Source of the DNA: Acheta domesticus
Taxonomy: Eukaryota > Arthropoda > Insecta > Orthoptera > Gryllidae
NCBI GenBank assembly: GCA_031308135.1
Contig: JAHLJT010003067.1
Location: 1 to 64,000, forward strand
Length of the DNA stretch: 64,000 nt
Direction: 5' to 3'
Of the stretch, positions 1 through 12,200 are shown piece after piece. How positions within the stretch are numbered: the first letter of the stretch is position 1; each line of letters starts with the position of its first letter. Made by a program: the position numbers and the translations under genes. The notes beneath the pieces are model-generated. The model was not told the origin of the DNA. It saw only the letters and a program-made list of their open reading frames with translations, and did no database searches.

Positions 1-886
1 AACCCTTTAGAATTGGCATAATTTATAAATAAAATAATGATAAACAATAAAATATAATACGAAAGCGAAAATCAATCAATTTACAGAAACGTAATGATCT
101 TAAAACAGGTGACAGTTGTCCATTGCTGCTTACATCAAGAAAGTTTCATCTAGTATTCGAGGGGACGGAAGAGGCTTTAGAATTTTCATTTTTAATTTCA
201 TGGACATTACACCTCACACTTAACGTCCAATTAATTTGAATTTCTGTTGAGATTGCATGAAACACTGGAATTTTCGATATAATCTTTGTCAGTTTTATCA
301 TATTTCATATTACACTTATGTATTCCACGAAATTTACTCCATTTGATGATCCCCATTTCATTATGGCTAGAAATACAATTATTTGTCTCCCAAAAAAGCA
401 TACAACTTGAATTAATGTGACAGAATTTTCGCCTATTTTCTTATCAGTGTTGTATTGCTCAAAATAGCCTGCGTTGGCGATTTAATAAAATATATCCTCT
501 AAAATATTTTAAAACTATTTTTACCAGTTTCTCATACTATAATTTGTTCCACGGAACAAAAATACGACTCAATAAAAGTAGGCAGTTTGGATCGCGTTGT
601 GCTCGCCATTCCAGGGCACAGATGTGTATTGCACAGTCACATACCCTCGTGCATTCAACCAGCACAATCCCTAACTAAATTGGCTACAAATATATAGTTG
701 CTAAATGCAGTTAAAACACGGTAATAATACGATCAATGTTCATTAATTAATCTCGTGCTCTTCCGAAACACTCGAATTGAACAATAAAGTTTCATAAAAC
801 GACCGGTTTTTCGTGGGCAACTTGGATTAATGGGTCAGTGTGCAATCTGATTTCATGCGCAGGCAAGGCGGCATTAAGACAGATTC

Positions 887-1093
887 GTTCATCCTTGTGA
901 AGAATCGAATTCTCAACGGCGCGATGTTTGAATATAACGAAATATTTTGTAGTTAGAAAAAGAAAATTACAAATGGACAATTTTTATTGTTCATCCTTGT
1001 GAAGAATCGAATCTCACAACAGCGCTATGTTTGAAATATAATGAAATATTTTGTAGTAGAAAAGAATATAACAAATGGATAATTTTTAATCAT
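887..1093. repeat. 102-bp tandem duplication
   Basis: Two adjacent diverged copies begin with the same GTTCATCCTTGTGAAGAATC string at 887 and 989. Both continue through a TGTTTGAA-ATATAA block, a GAAATATTTTGTAG block and an ACAAATGGA block. The period is 102 bp. It holds no coding sequence that I can support. The flanks (1-886 and about 1094-1680) are AT-rich and I see nothing in them. Confidence 0.75.
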
Positions 1094-1689
1094 TTTAAAA
1101 AAAAATAGCTGATATTGTCAGGGTAGTAAAACATCATCCACATCCATGGACGCTACGCCCCTGCTGTGGAGACTCGATCATGAATCTTTGATATAACGTT
1201 TCCAGCTGAATTTCAACAAGATGGTTGTTGTATGTCGGGAAGGTCGAAACTGACACGTACGAGACAACGTACCAGGTTCATGGGAGTTTAGTTTCTATCC
1301 AGTTGTTTTATTCGATGTTCAGTTTCGTTATTTGCAATTCATGACGTTGTGACGTTAAGGTTTAGTTTCTCTTCCAGTGACATCAGATGTAAATGAAGAA
1401 TTTTATTGCCGCAGTTTGTACCATGAGCGATCACTAGAGTCAGATTAGCAAAGCAAAACAACATCTTGCCTCTCCTGTGATGTATTAATTCTAAGTTTCT
1501 TTTAGGATGTCGCAAATTGAATACATATTTTATTATCTAACAAATGCTTACGTTATTGTCATAATAAATACACTGTGTACTAATAAATATGTATAAGCAA
1601 TTTTAGAATTTCATAAACTTATTATAAAAATATTACTTTTTCTATGAAGGAGAATTACCGTTATGTTCTTTTGGTTGTCAGACAACTAC

Positions 1690-4600
1690 AGATTTATTTA
1701 TTTATTTATGGTCGCTTTATAACAGCTCAAGTCATCAGCGACCTCATTTTGTTTACATCAGTACATTACATTAGATAAGTTTACAAACAGTGGTATCATT
1801 ACACCATAAGCATTATATCAATATATCATAACCAAATTCGCATAATTGTTATATTACCTTAAACAATTTACTTATTTCTAGTAGTTTCAATTTTTTTTTA
1901 CAACCTTCTTCTGATTTGAACAGTGAATATAAGCTGCCTTCTATTTTTAATGGTTTTCTAACATTATCAAATCCTTGACACTCGAGAATAATATGTGGAG
2001 TAGACACGGTGGCGCCACATTTAGGACAGGGTTCAGGGTTGGAATTTTTGAACAGATGACAGTAATTTAAGTTAAAGTGACCGATCCTCAATCTTGTAAT
2101 GACTTCTTCTCTTCTTTTGAAGTTTGATCTCGATAGACCTGGTTCCAGGATAGAATTTCTTACTCGGTGTAGCTTTGTAGACCCCATCTTCCATTGTGAG
2201 TTTCAATACTTCAAAGAAGAGTCCTTGAAAAGATTTCTTATATCTTTTTGGGTACCATGTATTTGATGATCAACGTTTGGTAATGATGTTGCCATTTTGC
2301 AGGTTGTGTCTGCCTTCTCATTTCCAGCAATATTTTATGAGAAGGAATCCAAACTATTTCTATTTTGACTCCTTTTGTGTTTTGGATAAATATAAGTTCT
2401 GGATATTTTGGATTATTGGATTGCTGGTGTAACGGTTTTCAATGACTTTAAGTGTTGACATTGAGTCGGAAAAGATGACAATAGGCATGTTGGTTTGCGG
2501 ATCTGATACTGCTTTCAATGGCTTTGAGCCCTGCCCATGCTTCACATGTGAAAATGGAAAAGTAGTCGGGAGACGAAATGGCATGAGTTCATTATCATTT
2601 GTTAGAATTATTGCACAACCAGCTTTTCCATCTCTTTTTTGATGTGTAAACTAGGTAGAAATTGTCAGATTTTTTTAGCATTTCTTTTATCGCAATCTTG
2701 GTGCATTTGTAATAAATTCGAAGGAAGTGCAAGAAGTACTTCCCAGTTGGGTGTTTATGGTAATCTTAAGGTCTTGCCATGGTGGGATGGGATGTAAACG
2801 TCTAGGTAAGCTGAGTGGTTTAACAATATTAAATTCATTCATGTATTTAAGGAGTCTTTTCTCTCAGGGATAGTGGGGTTTGGATGTGTTCGTACATGAT
2901 TGTTTTTGGTTGTTGGAAAATGGTAGAGGTTTGTGGGATTGTGTGGGATACTGAACGTTGATATCCATAATTCAGACATTGTAGCTTGCGACTTAGTGCT
3001 AGTGGGATTTGACTTGCTTCCACTAGTAGGCTGTTGTTGGAGCTAGTTCTAAAAGCACCAAGTCTTAATCGACAAGCACTGTTAATTATTGGATTCAGTG
3101 TTTTCAATATGTTTTCTGAAGCTGAATTATAAATTACTGCTCCATAATCCAGCTTGGATTGAATTACTGCCCTACATGTTTTGATTAGACATTCATACTG
3201 AGCGCCCCATTTAATAGAGGACAACATTTTAATAACATTTAATCTCCTAACACAATCCACTTTTAGAGCAGATACGTGATGTTTTCAGGAGCATTGGAGT
3301 CGAAGATCATTCCAAGGATTTTACATGTGTATGTCCTTTTAAGTAGATATTCTCCAATTCTCAGTGTAACTTCTTCATCCCTAATGGAGCGACTGTTAGA
3401 AAACACTATGAATTCAGACTTCGTTTTCGAAATGGAAAAGCCTGAATTATTTGCCCAATTACTGATATTATGTATGGTTTATTTGAATAATGTTTGAGGT
3501 AACATGAAGACGCTTACCACTACAGAGTATGGTGATGTCGTCTGCGAAAAGGAATATTTTCACAGGTTCCCTCACTATAAGGCTCACTTCATTTATTGCC
3601 ATGAGGAAGAGTATTACACTTAACACCGATCCTTTTGGAAGACCATTAGTCATCTCAATTGCCTGTGATGATTTGTCTTGGATTCTGACTTGAGATGTCT
3701 CATTTTTAGAAAGTTGATAAGGAAAGCAAAAGATATTTCCTTTTACTTTTAAATCTGTAAGAATTGATATTAACCTGTCTTTATAAACCATTTCGTGCGC
3801 TTTCTCAATGTCCAATGAGACTGCAATCACATGGTGATTCATAACTAAGGCATCAGAAATTTCCGTGTCTATGTTTACCAGGTGATCATTGGTTGATCAA
3901 AATGATTTAAAGGCACTTTGATGTGGTGAGATCAGGTTTTGTTTTTCTAGGCTCCATTTCAGGCGGCGACAGACCATTTTCTCTAGTAGTTTACATATAT
4001 TACATGCCAAGGATATTGGGCGAAAATTGGTTGGATTGTGTGTAATCCTTATTTAGTTTTGGTATTGGTATAACTGTTGCTTCTCTCCACTGGTTGGGGA
4101 AGGATTGAGTGGTCCAATATAATTATATAATAGAAGTAGGTATTCAAGGCCGACATCTGGGAGGTGTTTTAGAAACTATTTGGTAATTATCTGGTCCAGG
4201 TGCTGAATTTTTACATTTATTTAGCACAAATAAAAAGTTCACATGAAAATGAAAGGTTGATTGTGTTCTTCTGCATTTTGTTTTAATGGTATCTTGATAT
4301 GTTCTTTATCTATGTTAAAGTTGTTGGATTGAGAATAAGAAATTGGTCATAGTTGTTGTCGCTAGAATTATTTTCAAATGTTTCAAGCAAGGTTACTAAC
4401 AGCTTGTGGGCCAGAATATTTACGCCATTCTTGTCAATAAGATATCTGGGAAGATTAGGTGATCTTATTTCACTAATGGTCTTTACTTTGTGCCGGAGTT
4501 CTGTTGTTATCAATTACAGATTGTTCAAATGTTCATTTAAATTTTGGGAATATACAAAAGAAATGGAAATCGTCCAATTTCTCTCATTGCAAATTATTCT

Positions 4601-4700
4601 AAAGTGTTCCCTGTCTTTCCCGATTCATCAGAAAGCGTCCCTTCATTTCCTTTCATACCTGGCCGCTGAGCCCGAAAACCTCCTGGAAAATGGTTAAGTA
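1690..4700 (-). mobile_element. Degenerate non-LTR retrotransposon with RT and RNase H (I-clade-like)
   Basis: Reverse-strand pieces occur in the order expected for the second ORF of a non-LTR element. A pre-RT linker lies at 4310-4513 (SPNLPRYLIDKNG). RT palm follows at 3468-3842, with GLPKGSVLS and the catalytic FADD near 3536-3550. The RT thumb/connection is at 2847-3260. RNase H pieces are at 2360-2640 (FTCEAWAGLKAI in one frame, IFSDSMSTLKVI in another). A C-terminal zinc knuckle is at 1849-2187 (CPKCGAT..HIILEC). Stops and frame changes separate the pieces, so the copy is dead. No endonuclease domain was seen upstream, which suggests 5' truncation near 4.7 kb. An ATTT-rich tract near 1692-1707 may be the 3' tail. 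RNase H favours the I/LOA/R1 side over Jockey, but I cannot fix the clade by eye. Confidence 0.85.
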
Positions 4701-4858
4701 CCTTTTCATATTTCACAGGAACGTCGGTTTTAGGTGTTGAGGAATATCAACAGGTACCTGACAATTTCATGATGCTTAATTCTCGAGCACTTGCTTCGAT
4801 TTTCCTGAGAAATTCGGTTGTGAATGTGTTCACCATGCACATATTACTCTGAATATAA

Positions 4859-7015
4859 GACATTCCACGTCAAATCGCACAAAAAGACCAAAATTGACCT
4901 TAATATTGTAATTATTTCTATTTTTTCTATTTGTTATATGGATCAAATAAGGTTAACACGTGTATTTTTATTTTTTCTAACTTTATTATTTTCGGAAATA
5001 TTGTATAATGAAATTTGCTAAAAATGACGCGCATCACTAAATTAAAAATATCATATACTTGAATACACTAAGTATAGAAATTCCTTTCAAGTTCCATTCG
5101 AAACTTAAAAAACATGTTTAATTTTTAAGATTTTGCAAAATATTTAATTTCCTGAATTTTCAATTTTTTTAAAAAAATGAATTTTGAAAATGAAATATTT
5201 TGTAAACTCGATGAGCTAAAATTTTTTTAAAAAATGTTTATAAACGTACTAGAGTATTGACGATATCTGCCAGAAAAAATCAAAGTGAGATCTCAGTAAC
5301 TTTCCAAAATATTAATATTTTACGAAAGAGCGTATAATAGATTGCTGCAATAGACGTGTTTCTTGCGTTACTGGCCGTCGGTTCTTTGGGTGTAGCAGTA
5401 ATTTAATACTCTTGAGGTGGTAAAACTTCACGATTGAATTTATAAATAATTTATAAAGTTATAAATAATTAAATGACGGATTCTTGACTCATGTTTTGAT
5501 TGACATTTTTGAAATTGTCTGGTCCCTCACAACTAACTTTAAATACAAATACTCGCTTACCATAGAGTTCCTGAACTTTCGTCACAATGCGCAGTTTTAA
5601 TGCCTTACCGAATTTACTTCAGGTCTGGACAAAATTTCATTTTCTTCAGCCAACTTTTTAGACACTTTTATCATGCGTTCGGTTGCAGAAAAATGTCGTT
5701 TAATTTTCTTGTATGACCAACGTTAAAAAATTGTCAAAATTTTAATATTGAACGTCATACCATCCGTTGAGTGATAGGAATCGATAAGTTTCTAAATAGT
5801 ATCTTTGTCTGATTTTTCGATGGACGTCGAAGGATCTTCAAGTGTAAAAAATTATCTGTGTTGGCACTTTGTACTTTCTGAAATTTCTCATGGGGATACC
5901 GTTTTTGTTCCAATATTCTTTTCTTTGCGGGGGTTTCTCCTATTGAAATTAAACTCTTGTTTATCTTCTCTTTATTAATTTCGCATATACTTGAAACTTG
6001 ACGAAGCACTTGACGCAGATACTTGACGAAGTATCTGAAGAGCTTAAATTGTTATTTCCTTGATTTCCACTCTTTTCACTATATTCTCTGGACGTTCCGC
6101 TACTTTTTTTTAATTTCACGAGAGCCACTGATCTCGACGCTCTCTTCACTAATAAAAGACTGTTTTGGAAGCCGATTCCTTTCCAAAATGAATCATAAAT
6201 TTGCCAATCTAATGATTCCTCTAAATTCACCAGAAAATTGTGGTTCACGCGTTTTGGAGATTTTCTTTTCTAAAAACCGTGGTCAGAAAGATTAAATGGA
6301 TTGAAACATCTGTGATATCTCATACAGTGATCGCTACTCATGTTGCACAGTGTACACATGATTCACAGAACAAACACTAGCACTTTGTCTTCATAAGGTG
6401 CGTATTGTGACTGATGTTGAGAAATGTCCCTTGACAAGTGGTTGATTGTATTTCATGAGCAGACGGTCATTATTTTTTTAGTTATTTACCTCTTGCATCA
6501 AAGGCTGACCGAACACAATTCGTTAGTGCATGGGCAGAGGCAGAGGGCGCCCTCATACGTACAATTGATTTTTTCAGAACTGTATGTGTGGAGTGCCCAC
6601 ATTTTTTCTTGTTGTATTTCATAGAAAATTGAACAAGGAACACGCCTATATTTTTTCAAATTTTTATCTCATCGAGTTTATAAAGACATTTTACTTTTTT
6701 TGAAACAAATACATTTTCTTAAATGAAAAAAAAAATTAAAAATGTATTTTCAGAGGAATAAATACACATTTCAAAGTATTAAATTAAACAAACCAGAAAT
6801 GTGTATAGTCAGTACATTGGGAGCAACAAGTTGGTCTTATTTTGTGAAGTACCTGTAAATTCCAAAATTTAATATAGGCATAACTACACAAATAATTAAT
6901 TTCGGGCAAATAAGAAATACGTGTCTCCCTTTTTGATGTCCAGATTTAAGAAAAAAATGGTACATTTAAAAAAAAAGTCGTGTCAACTCTTGTGCGATTT
7001 GACGTGGAATGGCTC
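4859..7015 (-). mobile_element. Rep-B copy 1: TIR element of unrecognised family, 2157 bp
   Basis: The ends are inverted repeats: ATTCCACGTCAAATCGCACA near 4862, and its reverse complement at about 6991-7010 followed by GGCTC. TATAA flanks both sides (4854-4858 and 7016-7020), consistent with a 5-bp target duplication. The reverse strand carries coding remnants at 5961-6248 (NFLVNLEESLDWQIYDSF) and 5755-6009 (SLISIGETPAKKRILEQ). The same protein is found, also broken, in copy 2 on the forward strand at 45134-45630. Matching peptides in two decayed copies argue that this was a real coding sequence. I do not recognise the protein family. It could be a transposase or an accessory protein. Confidence 0.75.
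5755..6248 (-). pseudogene. Rep-B encoded protein remnant, copy 1
   Basis: Two overlapping reverse-strand frames contain the conserved peptide blocks NFLVNLEESLDWQIYDSFWK and INKSLISIGETPAKKRILEQ. They end in NQTKILFRNLSIPITQ. The same blocks in the same order occur in copy 2 (NHDLLVNLQESLDWRICDSF; MSLIAIGETTATKRKLEQ; NQTKILFSNLSITFTQQ). A serine- and charge-rich linker lies between them. A frameshift between the two frames breaks this copy. I cannot assign a function; only the presence of two similar copies inside TIR ends is direct evidence. Confidence 0.5.
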
Positions 7016-7335
7016 TATAATATGAAATTATAGATACATATTATGCTCAAGTAAATTGAAAAGGAGCCCAGTTGTTTACCTTCAACTTTAGCTTTACACG
7101 TTTAATTTTTAAATGTGTATTTTAGATATTAGTTATATCTTAGAGCCTTTGTCTATCCGTCATTTATTATTTATACTCACTACCTTTCAAATGTTATGCT
7201 CAAAATGTGTAATACTCTTCATACAATCATATTAATGTATTCTTCTTGTGTTGTTTTTCCACGAACCCGTTCAAATCGCTTGGTTTGTCACCGCATGTAG
7301 TACAAAAACCATTTATTTCAATTCTTACTCTTGAG

Positions 7336-8111
7336 TAGACATCGGATGTTTAGGGAAATGCCTATTTTATTCTAGCGAACTTATTTAAAGGCTTATAATA
7401 TATGACCACGAATTATGACAAATGATGACACATGACGAAGATTTATAATGCTTATTTTTACTTATTTTAGCATTAATGGCTTTTTTGCATAAATGCCTTT
7501 TATTTAGAATTATTGTACGTTTTTGCCTTTCATGTATTATTTTTACATACAATGCTAAGATATCATAAAATTGGCCATGGTCCAACCTGACCATTAACTA
7601 CGAAACCTTCAATTCACGTATTTGTATTTTGAAATACGAGAAAATTTCTGAAAGTATACCAACACATTTTTCTCCATTTCCATATTTCATAAATACTAGC
7701 CATGTTCTGAGAAAAAGGTCGATTGACAATACACCGAGGGCACCTTTTGAGTGGCAATAAATGTAAATTGCCAGAAGGTTTCAGTGTTGCTAATTTTGGT
7801 CTTCTAAAACATATGCCAGACACATCAGTAGATTTTCAGAAATACTTCTCTGTATTCAAACTGATTTTGTCTCCCAATCGTTGCAGATTTAAAATTGCGA
7901 TCCTTGAAAAGTTACTGGTAATATATTGCAATGGAAGCTATTAAGAATAAAATGTAGAAGAGTTGTAAATATGTATGGAATTTTACAAATAATTTTTAAT
8001 TTTATTGTGAATGTAATTTATGACTTCCTTTTTTCTTCTTATTTATGACATTTTAGTGCCTTTTTTAGGCGCCTAAAAGGCGATTTTTAGTGCCTAAACA
8101 TCCGATGTCTA
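7336..8111 (+). mobile_element. Internally deleted hAT element, 776 bp
   Basis: It has perfect 19-bp terminal inverted repeats, TAGACATCGGATGTTTAGG at 7336-7354 and the complement at 8093-8111. The flanking octamers CTCTTGAG and CTCATCAT agree at 5 of 8 positions, so the target duplication is weak or decayed. Near the 3' end the forward strand encodes a hAT C-terminal dimerisation segment (see 7723-7944). A TCA microsatellite (8112-8129) abuts the right end. The TA-G start of the TIR and the ORF remnant agree on the hAT superfamily. Confidence 0.75.
7723..7944 (+). pseudogene. hAT transposase C-terminal fragment
   Basis: A 73-codon open frame contains LPEGFSVANFGLLKHMPDTS followed by VDFQKYFSVFKLILSPNRCR and NLEK-like AILEKLLVIYCNGSY. 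This matches the layout of the hAT dimerisation region, in which an ER-F-S-.-K motif is followed by an R-R-.-.-F block and a hydrophobic helix. The usual E-R-S of that motif reads Q-K-Y here, a sign of decay. The rest of the transposase is missing. Confidence 0.6.
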
Positions 8112-8129
8112 CTCATCATCATCATCATC

Positions 8130-9380
8130 ATAAGTTATGACAAATCCTTACTTTCAATCTATCTCATCTCAATCTTTATAAATGACACTCTCAATCTTTA
8201 TATATGACAAAAAATCAGACAGTATTGAAGGATGGAAACCAGAAAGCAGAATCAAATTACAAGATTTTGTGAAGACTTGGAATATTCCTAATTTTTCAAT
8301 ACGATCAGACTCAATATCTCGCAATATTCAAGTGATAAAAATAAATGAGTCGAGTGTATGCATCAATTAGCCCCATTTCCATCTGTTCTTCTGTGAAAAT
8401 GTAAAGACGTTATGACCATCCAAATGAAGGATTATTTATTCTGATTAATTATGCCATTTCGATCAATTAATCCATTAATCAAAGTTTATTGATATTTCGA
8501 CTGTAATTAATCCTTTTATAGTCCTTGAAAATCCTTTGCTACCACTACACTTGAGTTTTATTTAGAATGACAATTGTAACTTCGACAAAGATTTGTCAGT
8601 ACTTCTTAGGATCGCTAAAACAGGTTTCAAACATTTTTCAGAGTACAGAAATGAGCATAAAAGGAATAACATAACATATACTAAAATATCTTTTGCTTTA
8701 AGCTACTCATTGTCATTTCACTTCTCGGAGAGGTCTATAATATTTAATTTACTGCACTTCAAATAGGTTTGCGATGTTGAACAGACAGTAGAAGAAAGCA
8801 TCGTAGGCTTTCACGGACGGAGTCAAGATGAGATAGATTTTCCGGGCTGACAGGCCATGGGATAGACCACGGGCTACCAGCCCAGAATATCTCTCTTTTA
8901 GGCTTTCTTCTCATTTAAATTCAAACTTAAAGCCATCAGAATCATTTTTTGAAGAATTTAAAATGAATGTGATTAATAAGTATAATTGCATGTGATTGTT
9001 TGATTTTGTTGCGCAACACTGTCTTTTCTTACTAAGATTACCTGCATTTCTGAAAATGTGATTTTTTCTGGTATTTAGACCCCTAATTACTTTAATTTAC
9101 AAGGTAGTGCATATTGCATTCTTAATTAATTTGAGAAGAAAAACTCGTACGTACAAAAATCGCCGATTCAAATTTTATAATAGATGAATTAAAATGGTAG
9201 AATTTATACAAATTCTAGTCAAGAAACTGCACAAAGAGAGAAGACAATCTGATCCTAGGAACTGCACAAATCTCTTCAGATTTGAAGAGAAAGCATTGAA
9301 TTGATGAGCAGAGAATTTTTATGGGAAGTATTGAACGACAAAAAAGCCACAAATCTCTACGTAGTAATTTTTATTAATCT
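8130..9380. other. Intergenic AT-rich DNA with one structured patch
   Basis: I see no supported gene here. A GC-richer patch at about 8796-8885 (CGTAGGCTTTCACGG, TTTTCCGGGCTGACAGGCCA, then a CTACCAGCCC string) looks unlike its surroundings and resembles terminal sequence of a retroelement. I cannot name the family. Confidence 0.4.
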
Positions 9381-9660
9381 CTGAAATTTCTTGGTTTTCT
9401 TGTCATTGCAGTGCTAATTTGTCATCACGTTACAACTGCGTTTCCGAAAACATTACATTTCTGCTATTGTTTAAAGAGTAACAAAATTTCTTTTATGGTA
9501 ATTTTTGAGTGACAACAAAGCGATAAATTCCCATGTCATTAATTTTTTTATTTATCAATGTAATTTCGTGGTTTTCTTGTCATTGATATCAAGTTAGCCG
9601 AATTTGTTAGAGCAGTGTCAAATGAGCGACAAACTTTGTTTTTGCGTAACAAATTAACGA
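9340..9660. repeat. Diverged tandem duplication, period about 177 bp
   Basis: GGTTTTCTTGTCATTG occurs at 9393 and 9570. Each is preceded by a GACAA-AAAGC...AAAT-C block and a TAATTTTT-TATTAAT block. The two units are clearly related but diverged, and no coding sequence accompanies them. The next 500 bp to about 10150 holds nothing I can support. Confidence 0.55.
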
Positions 9661-10197
9661 CAAATTTTGAAATTTATTTCAATTTTTTTAATACTTTGCA
9701 ATGTTAACTTTGCGGAGCTCCGTCAGTGCCGTAACCGACCCACTGCGCACATAGCTTTAGGCGTTTATTTATGGCAGCCGGGAACGGGGGAGGGCAAAAC
9801 CGAAAGAAGGAGCCCCGACTCAAAAGGGAAACTACAAGTTCGAGCAAATTTTTCTGCATTTCGATTCTTTTTGTATCCTATTTATTTAAAAAGTAAAACT
9901 ATGTTTCAATTTTTTAACATGTAAGTCAATTTTTTACATTTTAAAGTATATTATAGAGCATTTGCTATATGTTCTTGCAATGAAACTTGATTGCATTGCC
10001 TCTATTTCTCTACTTCCGAAATAGAAGAAAAATATTTTATGAATTATTGTGTTCTTTTATACTATTGTTGTACTATATTAATACGTATTGCAATGTTTTA
10101 AGGGAGGTGCAAGTGCGGGAGTTCACTGAAAATAAATATTAAACATAATGCTTCGAAAATTATACTATCCTGTCATGTAAAGAAAGAAGAGAGCTCA

Positions 10198-11872
10198 TTG
10201 ACCCAATGTGGCAAACGATGGTTACGTCAGCCGATCCGTTTCCAAGTATCAAAAGACCTCCAAAATAAGCCAGTTGAAGTTTATAGAGCAGAGCAAGCAA
10301 ATCATCATATGGAGGATGGAGATATGGAGCCACCTACATTGTGTTCCAGCAATGTATTGCACACCGCGAAGTCAGAGCACTGCCGAGCCCAGTACCTTGA
10401 TGCGGATCCTATAATGGCTGTTTTAAAGTTGAAATGCAGCAGCTATTACATAGTGTGCATTATTTTTCAGTGACACCTTTCACTGTCCATTACTGGACAA
10501 ATAACCAGATACACATCCTCCAGAAACTTAAAAACTGCCAACCACATTAATGATAGACGCTAGCGGAGGATTTGTTCAACGAATGAATTTGCCATATAAC
10601 CGTCAAACAGGATTTATTTTTTTATATCTGGCTGTCTTGAATGTCAGTGGGAATCAGTTTAGCGTTGCTCAAATGTTAACTGATTCTCATAACACTGACT
10701 CGGTTCAAAATTGGCTTATGACCATCAGACGACAAGGAGCTCCCAACCCCAAAGAGGTTGTTGCCGATGCTTCAAGAGCAATTTTGAAATCAGTGGTTCG
10801 GCAATTCGAATTCTGTGAGGATGTAGAAGAGTATTCAGGGAGATTGTTTGACACAGAGAACATGCCGAATACATATGTTAGAATAGATGTGGCACATTTT
10901 CTGCAGACATACGTCAAAGTTTTAAGAGACGTAAAAATACTAAAAATAAAACGCTTTTTATTGGCCAGTATTGGTCAATTAATAATGTGCCGCAGTGTAG
11001 ACAGTGCACATCCAATTTTTGAGGCACTGTTGGCACTAACTAGTTCTGAGCATGATGGCCATCTAATGGATGGTGAGCCAACACTCTGCGAAGTATCCAG
11101 AGAAAAATTGCTTCGCATAGTCACAGGTAAGATAATATTTTTTTATAATACGTTGCAAGTTTACTTTACTTTAATCTTCTTTCAAGAAAACTTCATCTTC
11201 AAACACAATGTCCATTTGTGTAGCAATTACGTAGGCTGATTCTAATACATACAATCAACGAGCAAACTGAACTGATTTTTTCCACATGTTTTTAATTACA
11301 AACAGGCATAGATAAAGAAGAAGAATCATTATACAGTGGTATTTTGGAGAGAACGGATGAAGAGGAAACCCATTTAACCGCTGAGGACAATGGGCAACAA
11401 TTGAATCAGTGGCAGAAATGGGGTTCAGAATTCAAAAGGTGTTAGAAGTCATTGACGAAGAGAAAAGAAAAGAACCTGACAGAGTTAACCCGTACTTTTT
11501 ACCACAACTAGGACAAAAATTAATTAGGGACGTGGCTCTGTGGTCAAACATAACTCTCAATTTTGGATTTGGGCGAATACCAGCTTCATCCGCATCCGTT
11601 GAGAGTGAGTTTGGAAAATTAAAAAATACTGTGTTCCCCAAACGAAATATTAGGCCAGAAATTTTATTAAGCAGCACATTGACTACCTTCAAGATAAACT
11701 GAAGTTGGTTAATGCCAATCTCGGTAGTGCCATTCTCGAGGAGAAGCAGGGGGAAAAGGAAATTGATAATGAAATCGAGGAAAACGTTCCCACAACCCAG
11801 CCCACAATCCCTGAAAATATGTGTCCTGCATGTGCTCGTGGAGATCTTCCATCAGGGGCTCATCATCAACAT
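10198..11872 (+). pseudogene. Broken Mutator-like (MULE-type) transposase gene
   Basis: Forward-strand frames join into one transposase-like protein. An N-terminal part includes VTPFTVHYWTNNQIHILQ (about 10470-10525). The core at 10550-11126 has an acidic first motif (MIDASGG, Asp codon 10556), a second (VVADASRAIL, Asp 10766) and RIDVAHF (Asp 10886, His 10895). The last acidic motif is SSASVESEFGKLKN (Glu 11601). The tail, NMCPACARGDLPSGAH, ends near 11866. GT (11127) to AG (11305) bounds a 179-bp intron that restores frame as VTG-IDKEEE. Frame breaks lie near 10540, around 11400-11450 and near 11700, so the gene is dead as read. The D-D-(H)-E order suggests a MULE-like nuclease; this is inference from layout. 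An AT microsatellite cuts in directly after the tail. See 17752-19440 for the likely missing C-terminal half. Confidence 0.65.
11127..11305 (+). other. Predicted intron in the MULE-like gene
   Basis: The donor is CACAG|GTAAGA and the acceptor TTACAAACAG|GC. Removing the 179 bp keeps the frame (phase 1) and joins residues REKLLRIVTG to IDKEEESLYSG. The interior is AT-rich and contains stops in the reading frame. It supports a eukaryotic spliced transposon gene rather than an intronless retrocopy. Confidence 0.6.
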
Positions 11873-11873
11873 C

Positions 11874-11932
<59 letters not shown>
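11874..11932. repeat. (AT)n microsatellite
   Basis: Nearly pure AT dinucleotides with a single ATT interruption. It starts a few bases after the last recognisable residues of the MULE-like frame. Open frames through it, giving Ile-Tyr repeats, are artefacts. Confidence 0.95.
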
Positions 11933-11936
<4 letters not shown>

Positions 11937-12200
11937 ATTAGTGTAAGGCAGTTTCGATTTAGAACTACTACGGATAAATTACGCGACCGATTTCGCTCGG
12001 GAAGCATTTTTCTTGAAGCTATTTTTTCATTGTGCCGGACCTGGGAATAACTTTTTAAATTATTTTACTATAACAATAAATATTTGCAATATAATGAGCA
12101 GACGGGCAATAAGTGCAATTCGATGGTGATCATTGATTCTCTTCAGAATCGATTCTTGAATCGACGGGAACAGCGGCTTGAGCAGGGCTTGAGAAAGTAT

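Noticed and set aside
11705..12050. Open frames of 78 and 112 codons through the AT tract
   Set aside because: They consist of Ile-Tyr repeats from the microsatellite. Only the residues before 11872 have homology-like content.
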